Positions 26,236 to 35,178 are shown, numbered from the stretch's first letter. The stretch: 64,000 nt of DNA from Sphingobium herbicidovorans (GCF_002080435.1 NZ_CP020539.1:372001-436000), one strand, 5' to 3'. The notes: generated from the sequence alone by a model not told the origin. Translations and numbers: made by a program.

Positions 26236-26679
26236 TCATGGTGCGACCGGGATCAGCAGATGCTGGCTCACGTCGCCGATAAGATCGAGCAGCGAATAAT
26301 CCCGCTGCGAAAAATGCCATGCGCCCTCGATGCGGACGAAGGCGTCATGATAGCGGCCCGCGCAGATCGCCTGGAGCGGCAGGGCGGGGGTCGCCTGGAA
26401 CACGGTATAATAGGAACGGCAGGTTGCGGCGCCTGCCTCCTCGTCCACCTCGACAATGGGATTGGTGACGACATGCCTGGTGCGCGGCGTGCCGCACGGA
26501 TAGAGGCGCACATGGGCGCGCCAGAGCGCGAGCATCGGCGCGGACCCTTCGATCACTTCGCCTCCGCCGGTCTTGACCCGGGCGCGTTCGAACAGGGCGG
26601 CGACCCCTTCAAGGTCGCCTTCGTCCATCAGTTCGGCATAGCGGTAGAGGAGGTTGGTGATCGCCGTGGCGCTGTTCAT
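26236..26679 (-). CDS. SnoaL-like protein in the C/D-ring operon
   Basis: 147 residues. 'AITNLLYRYAELMDEGDLEGVAALFE' is the first helix of the SnoaL fold, and 'ATCRSYYTVFQ' and 'AGRYHDAFVRIEGAWHFSQRDYSLLDLIGD' form the sheet and closing strands. It is not the ketosteroid isomerase, which lies at 22512, and lacks its Asp38 context. It overlaps the hexapeptide-repeat gene by 4 bp. A hydratase or isomerase role on a ring-opened steroid CoA is possible, but nothing is proven. Confidence 0.85.
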   Translation of the reverse strand: MNSATAITNLLYRYAELMDEGDLEGVAALFERARVKTGGGEVIEGSAPMLALWRAHVRLYPCGTPRTRHVVTNPIVEVDEEAGAATCRSYYTVFQATPALPLQAICAGRYHDAFVRIEGAWHFSQRDYSLLDLIGDVSQHLLIPVAP

Positions 26680-27326
26680 GTCTTGGCTTCCCGCTCGGCG
26701 GCGCGCTGCTCGCGGATCTGCGCGCTGCTGCCCGACAGGCGCACGGCGATGGCGTCTGACTGGATGCGCTGGGCCTGCCGCTCTGCGCCAGCTTCGCGCA
26801 GCGGCGCGGCTTCGACCAGATCGGTCAGCGCGGCGCGGGCGAGCTTTTGATATTCCCCCTCGCCATTGTTGCGCCAGGTCACCTGCTGCGGCTCGAATGT
26901 CTTGACCACCTTGGCCGGGTTGCCCGCGACCAGGCTGCGCGGCGGCGTGACCGTATCGGACTTTACCAGGGCGAGCGCGGCGACGAGATTTTCATCCCCG
27001 ATGATCGCATTGTCGAGGATCACCGCGTTCATGCCGACAAGCGTATTTTCGCCGATCTCGCAGCCATGGATGATTGATCCATGCGCGATGGTCGCGCCGC
27101 GCTTGATCACCGTGTCGCGCAGCTGGTTGGCGTGGACGGTGACGCTGTCCTGGATCGAGCTGTCGCCCTCCACTACGATCCGCCCGAAATCGCCGCGCAG
27201 GGAGGCTCCGGGCGCGATGAAGCAGCCCGGTCCCACGATCACGTCGCCGATCAGCGACGCCAGCGGATGGACGTAGCTCGACGGATCGACGACGGGGACG
27301 ATCCCCTGATAGGCGTAAGCGGGCAT
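26676..27326 (-). CDS. Gamma-carbonic-anhydrase-like left-handed beta-helix protein (PaaY/CaiE type)
   Basis: 216 residues. Residues about 15-150 are hexapeptide repeats ('VHPLASLIGDVIVGPGCFIAPGASL' in 20-residue steps, 'VTVHANQLRDTVIKRGATIAHGSIIHGCEIGENTLVGMNA'), with His residues at metal positions in 'TVHAN', 'AHGS' and 'IHGC'. PaaY in the phenylacetate pathway is a similar protein acting as a thioesterase that rescues CoA. About 50 charged residues follow the helix, a longer tail than in typical family members. A housekeeping thioesterase for stalled steroid CoA esters is plausible. Confidence 0.85.
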   Translation of the reverse strand: MPAYAYQGIVPVVDPSSYVHPLASLIGDVIVGPGCFIAPGASLRGDFGRIVVEGDSSIQDSVTVHANQLRDTVIKRGATIAHGSIIHGCEIGENTLVGMNAVILDNAIIGDENLVAALALVKSDTVTPPRSLVAGNPAKVVKTFEPQQVTWRNNGEGEYQKLARAALTDLVEAAPLREAGAERQAQRIQSDAIAVRLSGSSAQIREQRAAEREAKT

Positions 27327-27339
27327 CGCGCCGTCCCTT

Positions 27340-28491
27340 TTAGAGCCGTTCGATGATGGTGACGTTGGCCTGGCCGCCGCCTTCGCACATGGTCTGGAGG
27401 CCATAGCGGCCGCCGGTGCGCTCAAGGGCGTTGAGGAGCGTGGTCATGAGCCGCGCGCCGGTAGCGCCGATGGGGTGGCCCAGCGCGATCGCGCCGCCCT
27501 GCACATTGACCTTCTCATGCGGGATATCGAGTTCCTTCATCCAGGCCATGGTGACGCTGGCGAAGGCCTCGTTGCATTCGAAAAGGTCGATGTCGCTGAT
27601 CGTCATGCCCGCTTTCTTGAGCGCATATTGGGTGGCAGGGATCGGGCCGGTCAGCATCCACACCGGATTGGCGGCGCGGACCGAGAGGTGATGGATGCGC
27701 GCGCGGGGCGTAAGGCCATGATCCTTGACCGCCTGTTCGCCGGCGATGAGGAGAGCGGCGGCGGCGTCGCAATTCTGGCTCGCGACCCCTGCGGTGATGA
27801 TGCCGCCTTCATTGACGGGCTTCAGCGAGGCGAGGCCTTCCAGCGAGGTGGTGGGGCGGATGGTTTCGTCGCGGGCGAGGCCCTCGAACGGCGCCACTTC
27901 CTTGTCGAACCAGCCATTGTCCCAGGCCGCCTGCGCGCGCTGGTGGGAGGCAAGCGCGAATTCTTCCATGCCCAAGCGGCTGATGCCCCATTTGTCGGCG
28001 ATCATCTCGGCCGACCTGATCTGGTTGACCTCTTCCATGCCATAGCGTTCGACCCAGCCCTTGGACCCGTGGAAGGGGCTGTCGAAGCCATATTGGGCGC
28101 CTGCGATCATGGCGGCCATGATCGGGATCTGGTTCATCGCCTGGCTGCCGCCTGCGACCACCAGGTCCTGGGTGCCGCTCATCACGCCCTGCGCGGCGAA
28201 GTGGACGGCCTGCTGGCTTGAGCCGCACTGGCGATCGACGGTGACGCCGGGGATTTCCTCCGGCAGGCCCGCGACCAGCCATGCGGTGCGGCCGATATCG
28301 CCCGCCTGTCCGCCGATGGTTTCGGTGCAGCCCCACACCACGTCATCGACCTTCGACGGGTCGATGCCGGTGCGCTTGACCAGTTCCCTGATCGGGTGCG
28401 CGCCAAGGTCAGCGGGATGGACGGCGGCAAGGCTGCCCTTCTTGCGGCCGATGGGGGTGCGGACGGCGTCGATGATATAGGCTTCAGGCAT
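27340..28491 (-). CDS. fadA6: FadA6-like thiolase
   Basis: 383 residues. 'MPEAYIIDAVRTPIG', 'DRQCGSSQQAVHFAAQG' with nucleophile Cys89, 'HHLSVRAANPVWMLTGPIPA', 'GHPIGATGARL' and the end 'LQTMCEGGGQANVTIIERL' match M. tuberculosis FadA6 nearly throughout, from memory. FadA6 performs the last thiolysis in C/D-ring catabolism, giving acetyl-CoA. The neighbour 'ECNEAFASV' keeps the NEAF motif. It overlaps the following dehydrogenase by 8 bp. Confidence 0.93.
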   Translation of the reverse strand: MPEAYIIDAVRTPIGRKKGSLAAVHPADLGAHPIRELVKRTGIDPSKVDDVVWGCTETIGGQAGDIGRTAWLVAGLPEEIPGVTVDRQCGSSQQAVHFAAQGVMSGTQDLVVAGGSQAMNQIPIMAAMIAGAQYGFDSPFHGSKGWVERYGMEEVNQIRSAEMIADKWGISRLGMEEFALASHQRAQAAWDNGWFDKEVAPFEGLARDETIRPTTSLEGLASLKPVNEGGIITAGVASQNCDAAAALLIAGEQAVKDHGLTPRARIHHLSVRAANPVWMLTGPIPATQYALKKAGMTISDIDLFECNEAFASVTMAWMKELDIPHEKVNVQGGAIALGHPIGATGARLMTTLLNALERTGGRYGLQTMCEGGGQANVTIIERL

Positions 28492-29515
28492 TTTCCGTCT
28501 CTCTGGCGAAGGTCTGGTCCGGCCCCATGGGCTGGGTGAAGATGCGCGTGGCGATGCGCGCGCGATGCGTGGAGGGCGTGCCCCATGTTTGCGTCAGCGC
28601 AAGGGCGCGCTTCAGGAACAGGTGGACGTCCACCTCCCAGCTGTAGCCCATCGCGCCATGCACCTGGATCGCGGCGCGGGCGGCCTTGTCGGCGGCTTCC
28701 AGCGCAACCAGCTTGGCATGGCTGACGCGGGCGCGGGCTTGCGTGTCGCGCGCGCCGATTTCGGCGGCGGCGGCGGCCACGACGGGCTTTGCAAACTCGA
28801 TCGCCACCTGGGCGGAGGCGAGATGGTGCTTGACCGCCTGATAGCTGCCGATGGGTTTGCCGAACTGCTGGCGTTCCTTGGCATAGTCGACGGCGAGGTC
28901 GACCGAGCGCTGGGCAAGGCCCAGGGCGAAGGCCGCGTTGAAGAGGGCGGCGCGGTCGAAGGCGAGGTTCCAGTCGGCACGCCCAAGCGCTGTCGCCTTG
29001 TCCTTGTCCCACGCGACCGAGAAGAGGCGGCGGAAGGGATCGATGCTGGGCTGCGCCGTCAGCGTCACCTGATCGGGCGTGGCGAGCCAGGCGTCGCCGC
29101 CGTCATGCAGGATGATGCCGCCCGCGCTGTCGGCATTGGCGACATAGGGATTGGCGGGATGCGCGATTGCAATCGTCGCGGTCGGATCGGCCAGCAGCGC
29201 ATGGTCGGGCGCGAGGGCGGCGAGCATGGGCGCTGCAACGCCTGCGCTTTCGATGAGCGGCTCAGGGAGCGCGACATAGCCCGCTTCCTGTGCGATGAGG
29301 GCAAAGTCGGTCTCGGTGAGATCAATGCCGCCCGCGCTTTCGGGCAGCAACACCAGCGTCAGGCCGGTTTCGACGATCGCGGCCCAGCGGGCGGGATCGA
29401 TGGCCTCGCCCGCTTCCATCATGCGGCGCCAATGGTCGGGCGTGCAGCTGTCGGCGAACAGCGAGCGCGCGGTCTCGGCGAACATCAGCTGTTCTTCGCT
29501 CAAGGTGAAATCCAT
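28484..29515 (-). CDS. Acyl-CoA dehydrogenase, short steroid-type subunit
   Basis: 343 residues. 'MDFTLSEEQLMFAETARSLF', 'QQFGKPIGSYQAVKHHLASAQV' and 'IQVHGAMGYSWEVDVHLFLKRA' are dehydrogenase blocks, but the middle domain is poorly conserved and the C-terminal active-site loop is missing ('WGTPSTHRARIA'). It resembles the 24225 gene in size and style. The ATG at 29515 lies 13 bp after the FadE31-like stop. The pair is likely FadE31/FadE32-like, forming a heteromer; this is inferred from adjacency and size. Confidence 0.85.
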   Translation of the reverse strand: MDFTLSEEQLMFAETARSLFADSCTPDHWRRMMEAGEAIDPARWAAIVETGLTLVLLPESAGGIDLTETDFALIAQEAGYVALPEPLIESAGVAAPMLAALAPDHALLADPTATIAIAHPANPYVANADSAGGIILHDGGDAWLATPDQVTLTAQPSIDPFRRLFSVAWDKDKATALGRADWNLAFDRAALFNAAFALGLAQRSVDLAVDYAKERQQFGKPIGSYQAVKHHLASAQVAIEFAKPVVAAAAAEIGARDTQARARVSHAKLVALEAADKAARAAIQVHGAMGYSWEVDVHLFLKRALALTQTWGTPSTHRARIATRIFTQPMGPDQTFARETENA

Positions 29516-29528
29516 CTCTCTCTTCCCC

Positions 29529-30683
29529 TTAGCGCGGCAGGCCGAGCATGCGCTCGGCGATGATGTTGCGCTGGATCTCGTTCGAGCCTGCATAGATGGG
29601 TCCGGCGAGCGCGAAGATATAGTCGTCGATCCAGTCGACAGCGCAGGCGTCGGGCGCTTCGTGCGTGAGTTCCGCCTGCGGCCCCAGGATATTGAGCGCG
29701 GTTTGTGTGAGGTGAATGTCCATTTCCGACCAGAAGATCTTGTTGGTGGACGCTTCGGGACCGATCTTCGCGCCCGCCATCAGCCGCGAGGCGGTCTGGT
29801 AGATGTTGAGCGCATAGGCGTCGGCATTCATGTGCGCGCGTACGACATCGGCCTCGAGGCCGGGGTCGGCCGTCTCCTTGTTGGCGGCCCAAAGCTCCGC
29901 GAGTTTCTTCGCCGCCACCTGGTAGCGGGCGGGCGAGCGCAGCATGAGGCCGCGCTCGAACCCTGCGGTCGCCATGCAGATATGCCAGCCCTGGCCTTCT
30001 TCGCCCAAGCGGTTGAAGGCGGGGACGCGGACATTTTCAAGGAAGATCTCGGCAAAGCCGACATGGCCGTTGATCTTCTTGATGGCGTTGACCGTGACGC
30101 CGGGTGCATCGAGAGGGAAGAAGATGAGGCTCATCCCCTTGTGGCGCTCGGAGCCGGGTTCACGGAACAGGCCGAACGCCCAGTCGGCGAACACCGCGCG
30201 GCTCGACCAGATCTTGTGGCCATTGAGGATATAGTCGTCGCCCTCCCGCGTCGCGGTGGCGCGCACGCCCGCAAGGTCCGATCCCGCCATCGGTTCAGAC
30301 CAGGCCTGCGCCCAGATTTCCTCGCCCGACGCCATCCTGGGCAGGAAGCGCTGCTTCTGCTCATGGGTGCCGAATTCGATCAGCGTGGGCCCAAGCAGGA
30401 AGATGCCATTCTGGTTGACGCGGCCCGGCGCGCCCGCGCGATAATATTCTTCCTCGAAGATCAGCCACTCGATGAGGTCGAGGCCGCGCCCGCCATATTC
30501 GCGCGGCCATGTCACCATGCCCCAGTCGCCCGATTTCAGCGTCTTTTCCCATTCACGGTGCGCCTCGAACCCTTCGCGGGTCGCGTCGAAATGCTCAAGC
30601 GGTTCTGATGGCACATGGGCTTCGAGCCAGGCGCGCACTTCGGCGCGGAACGCCTGCTGCTCGGGAGTGTAGTTGAGGTCCAT
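29529..30683 (-). CDS. fadE31: Acyl-CoA dehydrogenase, FadE31-like
   Basis: 384 residues. 'MASGEEIWAQAWSEPMAGSDLAGVR', of which 'EEIWAQAWSEP' is the key stretch, 'GHKIWSSRAVFADWAFGLFR', 'FERGLMLRSPARYQ' and 'TNKIFWSEMDIHLTQTAL' fit mycobacterial FadE31 from memory. The expected catalytic Glu before Gly is Ala in 'PIYAGSNEIQRNI', as in FadE30 relatives. It is translationally coupled (1-bp overlap) to the EchA20-like gene. It probably dehydrogenates a late HIP-derived CoA ester with a short FadE partner. Confidence 0.9.
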   Translation of the reverse strand: MDLNYTPEQQAFRAEVRAWLEAHVPSEPLEHFDATREGFEAHREWEKTLKSGDWGMVTWPREYGGRGLDLIEWLIFEEEYYRAGAPGRVNQNGIFLLGPTLIEFGTHEQKQRFLPRMASGEEIWAQAWSEPMAGSDLAGVRATATREGDDYILNGHKIWSSRAVFADWAFGLFREPGSERHKGMSLIFFPLDAPGVTVNAIKKINGHVGFAEIFLENVRVPAFNRLGEEGQGWHICMATAGFERGLMLRSPARYQVAAKKLAELWAANKETADPGLEADVVRAHMNADAYALNIYQTASRLMAGAKIGPEASTNKIFWSEMDIHLTQTALNILGPQAELTHEAPDACAVDWIDDYIFALAGPIYAGSNEIQRNIIAERMLGLPR

Positions 30684-31432
30684 CAGAACTTCGCCGTGCC
30701 CTTTCCTTGCGCGAAGGCGTCGCGCGCCTTCTGGCTGTCTTCATGCATGTACATTTCGAGCGTGAAGCCCTGCTCGATGCGGTAATGGGCGGAAGGATCG
30801 GTGGGCTCGATGAGGTTCAGGGCCTGCTTGGCGATGACGAGCGCGGCGCGGCTCTTGGACGCGATCACCTCGCAAAAGGCGTAGGCTTCGTCCTTGAGAT
30901 TTTCCAATGGCACGACCTTGTGGACCGACCCGTGGCGATGGGCGTCCTCGACCGGGATGCGCCCGCCGGTGAAGAAATTGGCGCGCACCATCTGGACCGG
31001 CAGCATGCGGCTCATGAAGGCTGCGCCCCCCATTGCGCCGCGATCGATCTCGGGCAGCGAGAAATAGGCCCCTTCCGCCGCGATCAGCGCGTCGCAGGCG
31101 CCCGCGATATTGACGCCGCCGCCGATGATGAAGCCATGGAGCGCGCCGACCACGGGGATGGCGCATTCGCGGATCGCCTTGAAGGTGAGGTAATTATCCT
31201 TGTTGAGCTTTGCGATGCGCTCGGGGTGGGCGGCCATCTCCTTGATGTCGACGCCGCCGCAGAAACCCCGGCCCTCGGCGCGGATCAGGATGCAGCGCAC
31301 ATCCTCGTTCGCGGCTGCTTCGTAGACCATGGCGGGGATCGATTCCCAGCCCTTGGTGTCGAAGGCGTTGACCGGCGGATGGTCGAACAGGATTTCGGCG
31401 ATGCGATCCTTGATCGTGAGCGTAATCGGCAT
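30683..31432 (-). CDS. echA20: EchA20-like ring-D hydrolase (crotonase family)
   Basis: 249 residues. 'MPITLTIKDRIAEILFDHPPVNA', notably 'PPVNAF', then 'LIRAEGRGFCGGVDIKEM', 'VGALHGFIIGGGVNIAG' and 'HYRIEQGFTLEMYMHE' match EchA20 (Rv3550) from memory. EchA20, and ScdY in Comamonas, cleaves the cyclopentanone ring D of HIEC-CoA hydrolytically. The oxyanion-hole glycines are in 'GFCGGVDI' and 'FIIGGGVN'. It lies between FadE31-like and IpdC-like genes, as expected for the C/D-ring set. Confidence 0.92.
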   Translation of the reverse strand: MPITLTIKDRIAEILFDHPPVNAFDTKGWESIPAMVYEAAANEDVRCILIRAEGRGFCGGVDIKEMAAHPERIAKLNKDNYLTFKAIRECAIPVVGALHGFIIGGGVNIAGACDALIAAEGAYFSLPEIDRGAMGGAAFMSRMLPVQMVRANFFTGGRIPVEDAHRHGSVHKVVPLENLKDEAYAFCEVIASKSRAALVIAKQALNLIEPTDPSAHYRIEQGFTLEMYMHEDSQKARDAFAQGKGTAKF

Positions 31433-31447
31433 GTCTCTTCCCTCTCC

Positions 31448-32536
31448 TCAGGCCGCTGGCGCAGGCTCGCGGCCCATCGCGGCGAGTGCGGCAAGCCGCT
31501 CATGCGCCTCGGCGACGATGCGGTCGACCAGAGCCGCGCAGCTGGGTATCTCGTTGATGCGCCCGCCGACCACGCCGGTCGCCATCACGCCATGTTCGAT
31601 GTCGCCATCGACCACCGCCTTCTGGATCAGCATCGGCATGGTCGCGGCCATCATCGCCTGTTTCAAGGGCATCGCGCCATGGGCGGTCATGCCGCGCGCG
31701 GACTTGATGAAGTCCATCCAGCTCGCGCCGGTCTGCTTCTTCATCGCCATGCCCGCCTCGATCGCGCGCAGCCACATGGCGAGCGGGCCGGACTTTTCGA
31801 TCCGGTCCATAAGGGGCGTGCGCACCATCCGCTGGGGGATGCCGTCAAGCTTGGTGGTGACGAGGATGCGGTCGGTCGAGGCTTTGAGATATTCCGCCTT
31901 GGCGCTGTCGGGCACCGGGCTTTCCTTGGTGAGGAGGAAACGCGTGCCCATGGCGATGCCGACCGCGCCATAGGCAAGGGCTGCGGCAAGCCCGCGCCCG
32001 TCGGCAAAGCCGCCGCTGGCGATCACCGGCACCTTGACCGTATCGAGCACCTGGGGGAGCAGCACGGTCGAGGGGACAGAGCCTGTATGCCCGCCGCCCT
32101 CTCCGCCCTGGACATTGACCATGTCGACGCCCAGTTCCACCATCTTCTGCGCATGCTTGACCGCGCCGACGGTGGGGATGCACAGGATCCCTGCGTCCTT
32201 GAAGCGGCCGATCATTTTCGCGTTGGGCCCGCGCCCGAAGCTGACCGCGCGCACCTGGTCCTTGTTGGCGAGGATCAGCTCTACAATCTGGTCAGCGCCA
32301 GGCTGAAAGCTGTGGAAGTTGACGCCGAAGGGCCGGTCGGTGCCCTGGCGCACCTTGAGGATCTTCTCGCGTGCCTCGTCAGGGGTCATTACCGCTGCGC
32401 CCAGGAAACCGAACGCGCCTGCATTGCTCGACCCGATCACCAGGCCAGGCTCTGCGACCCAGCCCATCGCGGTCTGGATGATCGGCCAGCGGCAGCCAAG
32501 CCGCTCGACAAGGATCGTGTGCAGCGGGTCGCCCAT
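31448..32536 (-). CDS. ipdC: IpdC-like flavin oxidoreductase (nitronate monooxygenase superfamily)
   Basis: 362 residues, ATG at 32536 (a GTG one codon earlier is possible). 'PIIQTAMGWVAEPGLV', 'NVQGGEGGGHTGSVPS', 'VPVIASGGFADGRGLAAALAYGA' and 'MGTRFLLTKES' give a complete FMN-binding TIM barrel. It fits IpdC (Rv3553), which removes the 5-hydroxyl group during HIP-CoA breakdown. The stop of the upstream crotonase overlaps its start (TGATG). The name-giving nitronate activity is unlikely here. Confidence 0.92.
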   Translation of the reverse strand: MGDPLHTILVERLGCRWPIIQTAMGWVAEPGLVIGSSNAGAFGFLGAAVMTPDEAREKILKVRQGTDRPFGVNFHSFQPGADQIVELILANKDQVRAVSFGRGPNAKMIGRFKDAGILCIPTVGAVKHAQKMVELGVDMVNVQGGEGGGHTGSVPSTVLLPQVLDTVKVPVIASGGFADGRGLAAALAYGAVGIAMGTRFLLTKESPVPDSAKAEYLKASTDRILVTTKLDGIPQRMVRTPLMDRIEKSGPLAMWLRAIEAGMAMKKQTGASWMDFIKSARGMTAHGAMPLKQAMMAATMPMLIQKAVVDGDIEHGVMATGVVGGRINEIPSCAALVDRIVAEAHERLAALAAMGREPAPAA

Positions 32537-33468
32537 CACTCGCTCGCTTGCTTCTTGCCCGCGGCCGCCTCGGCCGCTTCCTTCTTATTCGCTTCCGCCA
32601 TCTTTTTCGCGTCGAGGCCCGCGATCGAGCTGCCCTGGACGAGGTCATTCTGGGCATGGGCGAAATGGTGCATATGATATTGCGCGTCCATCGCGTTGCG
32701 CTTGCCCATCAGCTCCTCGACATGGTTGATCGCCTGCTTGGTGAGCCAGTTGCCAAGGCGGGGCTGGGCGACGAGCTTGGCGGCCATGGCGGCGACGGTT
32801 TCGCGCAACTGGGCGCGGGGCACGATCTTGTTGACCATGCCGAAGCTCTCGGCCCGCTGCGCGCTCATCCGTTCCCCCAAGAGCAGGAACTCCTTGGCGA
32901 CGCGCGGCGGCAGCTCATAGGCGTGGGCGAAATATTCAACGCCAGGGATGCCCATGCGGTTGACCGGGTCCTGGAAGAAGGCGTCGTCGGTGGCGACGAT
33001 GAGGTCGCACACCCAGGCGAGCATCAGCCCGCCCGCCACGCACGCGCCCTGCACCATGGCGATGGTGGGCTTGGGCGCGTCGCGCCAGCGCCGGCACATG
33101 CCGACATATTGCTCCTTCTCGCGGGTATAGAGGAGCTCGGCGGCAGGCTTGTTGACATGGCCCGGCACCATGAGGCGATTTTCGAAATGCTTGTGCACGT
33201 CGCGGCCCGGCGTGCCGATGTCATGGCCAGCGGAGAAATGCTTGCCGTTGCCGCCCAGCACGATCGCGCGCACATCGTCATCGTTCACCGCCTTGATGAA
33301 GGCATCATCAAGGGCATAGGTCATCTGGCCGTTCTGGGCGTTGTTGAAGCCCGGGCGGTTCATCATGATCCACGCGACATGGTCGATCACCTCATAGGTG
33401 ACCGGTTCTTGCGTTTCGTAAACAATGTCGACCTGCTGCGGGTCGACCAGGCGGTCGGTCTCGTTCAT
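32536..33468 (-). CDS. Enoyl-CoA hydratase/isomerase (crotonase) family protein
   Basis: 310 residues, ATG at 33468. 'WIMMNRPGFNNAQNGQM', 'LGGNGKHFSAGHDIGTPG' and 'VQGACVAGGLMLAWVCDLIVATDDAF' are the crotonase oxyanion-hole regions. An insertion of about 30 residues after 'HDIG' (up to 'REKEQYVGMCRRW') and a Lys/Ala-rich tail distinguish it from EchA20. The mechanism cannot be read with certainty, and the catalytic Glu positions are not obvious. It is placed between ipdB and ipdC, 1 bp from the former, so it is probably a C/D-ring enzyme without an actinobacterial counterpart at that position. Confidence 0.88.
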   Translation of the reverse strand: MNETDRLVDPQQVDIVYETQEPVTYEVIDHVAWIMMNRPGFNNAQNGQMTYALDDAFIKAVNDDDVRAIVLGGNGKHFSAGHDIGTPGRDVHKHFENRLMVPGHVNKPAAELLYTREKEQYVGMCRRWRDAPKPTIAMVQGACVAGGLMLAWVCDLIVATDDAFFQDPVNRMGIPGVEYFAHAYELPPRVAKEFLLLGERMSAQRAESFGMVNKIVPRAQLRETVAAMAAKLVAQPRLGNWLTKQAINHVEELMGKRNAMDAQYHMHHFAHAQNDLVQGSSIAGLDAKKMAEANKKEAAEAAAGKKQASE

Positions 33469-33469
33469 G

Positions 33470-34267
33470 TCAGGCTGCCCTTCTGTCTCCGGCCGGATTG
33501 TCCTTGAACACGGTCGCGCGGACATTGTTGGGGTCGATCTTCGCGATCAGCTCAAGCTGCTCAGGCGTAGGCGCAGGCGTCACCGGGATCTCGTCCGCGA
33601 TCCTGGCGAGCGGGAAGCCGGTATTGTCCTGCACGTCCTCGAACGTCACGCCCGGATGCAGCGAGATGACGCGGATCTGGTGATCGGGGCCGCCAAAGTC
33701 CATCACGCACAAATTGGTGATGATGCGGCGCAGGTCCAGACCCTGGGGCGGCTGCCCATTGCGGTAGCGCGCCGGATTGTAGCCTGCCATGCAGACGAAA
33801 TCGACTTCGCCTTCCACGAACGCGCGCTTGTTGTGGCTGGCGAAGAAGAAGCTGTTGGGATGGCTGATCGAATTGCCCGGGAAACCGCGCGCGCCCAGCA
33901 TCGCGGCCTTGGGCTTCTTGTGGTCGCCGATCACCGAGATATTGGCCTGGCCATAGCGGTCGATCTGCACCGGGCCGACCAGCGCATGGCGCTTGCCGCT
34001 CCAGAGCGCGGAGAAGACGCGGTCGTAATTGGCGATGCCTTCATATTCGGGCTCGGCGGCGCGCTTGCCCGGGCCGACGGGCTCGCTCGTATACCATGCC
34101 TCGCCATCGGTGGTCTGGATGGCGGGCGCGAAAGTGAGCTTGGCAAGGCCAGCGCCGATGCGGGGGAGGGGGCCGATGCCGGTCGCCATCACCTCGCCAT
34201 TGTCGCGCCAGACTTCGGCGCAGGCGGCGATGACGAGTTCGGCGAGCGAATAGCTGTTCTGGGTCAT
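33470..34267 (-). CDS. ipdB: IpdB-like CoA-transferase-family beta subunit (COCHEA-CoA hydrolase)
   Basis: 265 residues. 'ELVIAACAEVWRDNGEVMATGIGPLPRIGA', with the key 'GIGPLPRIGA', 'NYDRVFSALWSGKRHALVG', 'GDHKKPKAAMLGARGFPGN' and 'VISLHPGVTFEDVQDNTGF' are characteristic of IpdB. IpdAB looks like a CoA transferase but opens ring C of COCHEA-CoA by hydrolysis of a carbon-carbon bond. It follows ipdA with an 11-bp gap. Confidence 0.94.
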   Translation of the reverse strand: MTQNSYSLAELVIAACAEVWRDNGEVMATGIGPLPRIGAGLAKLTFAPAIQTTDGEAWYTSEPVGPGKRAAEPEYEGIANYDRVFSALWSGKRHALVGPVQIDRYGQANISVIGDHKKPKAAMLGARGFPGNSISHPNSFFFASHNKRAFVEGEVDFVCMAGYNPARYRNGQPPQGLDLRRIITNLCVMDFGGPDHQIRVISLHPGVTFEDVQDNTGFPLARIADEIPVTPAPTPEQLELIAKIDPNNVRATVFKDNPAGDRRAA

Positions 34268-34278
34268 GTCGGTCTCGC

Positions 34279-35178
34279 TCAGTAAATGGGAACGGGGAGC
34301 TGCTTGACGGCGTCCGCGCCGCCGATCGCTGCCTGATAGTCGGCTTCGGACACGTCGATATATTTCGCCTTATACTCGGCCCAGGCTTCGGGCGAGGCGG
34401 CGCTTTCGACGTACGTCTTGATGTGCTTGAGATCGAGCTGATAGTCGGGCGCGGCGCTGGTGGGATGAGCGCCGAGCGGCGCCTCGGCAACGCCGGCGAT
34501 CATGGCGCGCTCGACCAGATTGTAGCGGCTGTTCTTCTTCATATCGAGATCAGCTGTCGGCACGATCTTCTCGACCGTCGCATAGCTCTTCTTGGCGGCG
34601 CGCACGAGCAGCTCGTCGAAGATCGGATCGACCGAGAGGGTGAGGATGTTGCCGCGCTCGTCGGAGCGATGGGCGTGGATCAGCGCGATGTCGGGGACGA
34701 GCGCTGGCATGGCGACCAGTTCCTCGCCATCCTCATAGGGGCTTTTGACGAATTTGAAGTCGAAGCCCGACTGGTTGATGATGTCGGTGCCGATCCCTAC
34801 GCGCGTGGGCAGGAAGGGCAGCTTCATCGCGCCTGCGCGCAGGCCCCAGTGATACATGCCTTCGTCAAGTTCCAGCACTTCGAAGCTGCCTGCCTGGCGG
34901 GCGTTGCGGAAATGCGGTTCCAGCGGATAATGGTCGAGGCTGGCGAAGGCGAAGACGAGCTTCCTGATCTTGCCCGTCGCGGCCAGCATGCCGATGTCCA
35001 TGCCGCCATAGCCCGCCATGACGGTCAGGTCCTTGAGGCTTGACCGGGCGATGGCGCGAATGAGCGCCATGGGCTTGCGGCGCGTCGCCCATCCGCCGAT
35101 GCCGATGGTCATCCCGTCGGAAATCTGGTCGACGATGTCGTCCACCGTCATGCGCTTGTCGAGCATAGTCTCAGTCAT
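34279..35178 (-). CDS. ipdA: IpdA-like CoA-transferase-family alpha subunit (COCHEA-CoA hydrolase)
   Basis: 299 residues. 'ISDGMTIGIGGWATRRKPMALIRA' (key 'GWATRRKPM'), 'VLELDEGMYHWGLRAGAM' and 'LPFLPTRVGIGTDI' align with IpdA from M. tuberculosis. The catalytic Glu of IpdA (Glu105) corresponds to Glu106 in the 'LDEGM' motif. Together with IpdB it forms the ring-C opening enzyme, a marker of steroid nucleus breakdown that is rarely found elsewhere. It starts 25 bp after the hsaC-like stop. Confidence 0.94.
   Translation of the reverse strand: MTETMLDKRMTVDDIVDQISDGMTIGIGGWATRRKPMALIRAIARSSLKDLTVMAGYGGMDIGMLAATGKIRKLVFAFASLDHYPLEPHFRNARQAGSFEVLELDEGMYHWGLRAGAMKLPFLPTRVGIGTDIINQSGFDFKFVKSPYEDGEELVAMPALVPDIALIHAHRSDERGNILTLSVDPIFDELLVRAAKKSYATVEKIVPTADLDMKKNSRYNLVERAMIAGVAEAPLGAHPTSAAPDYQLDLKHIKTYVESAASPEAWAEYKAKYIDVSEADYQAAIGGADAVKQLPVPIY

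Noticed and set aside
30707..32677. 656-codon forward frame opposite echA20 and ipdC
   Set aside because: Antisense to two conserved enzymes and lacking any recognisable fold.
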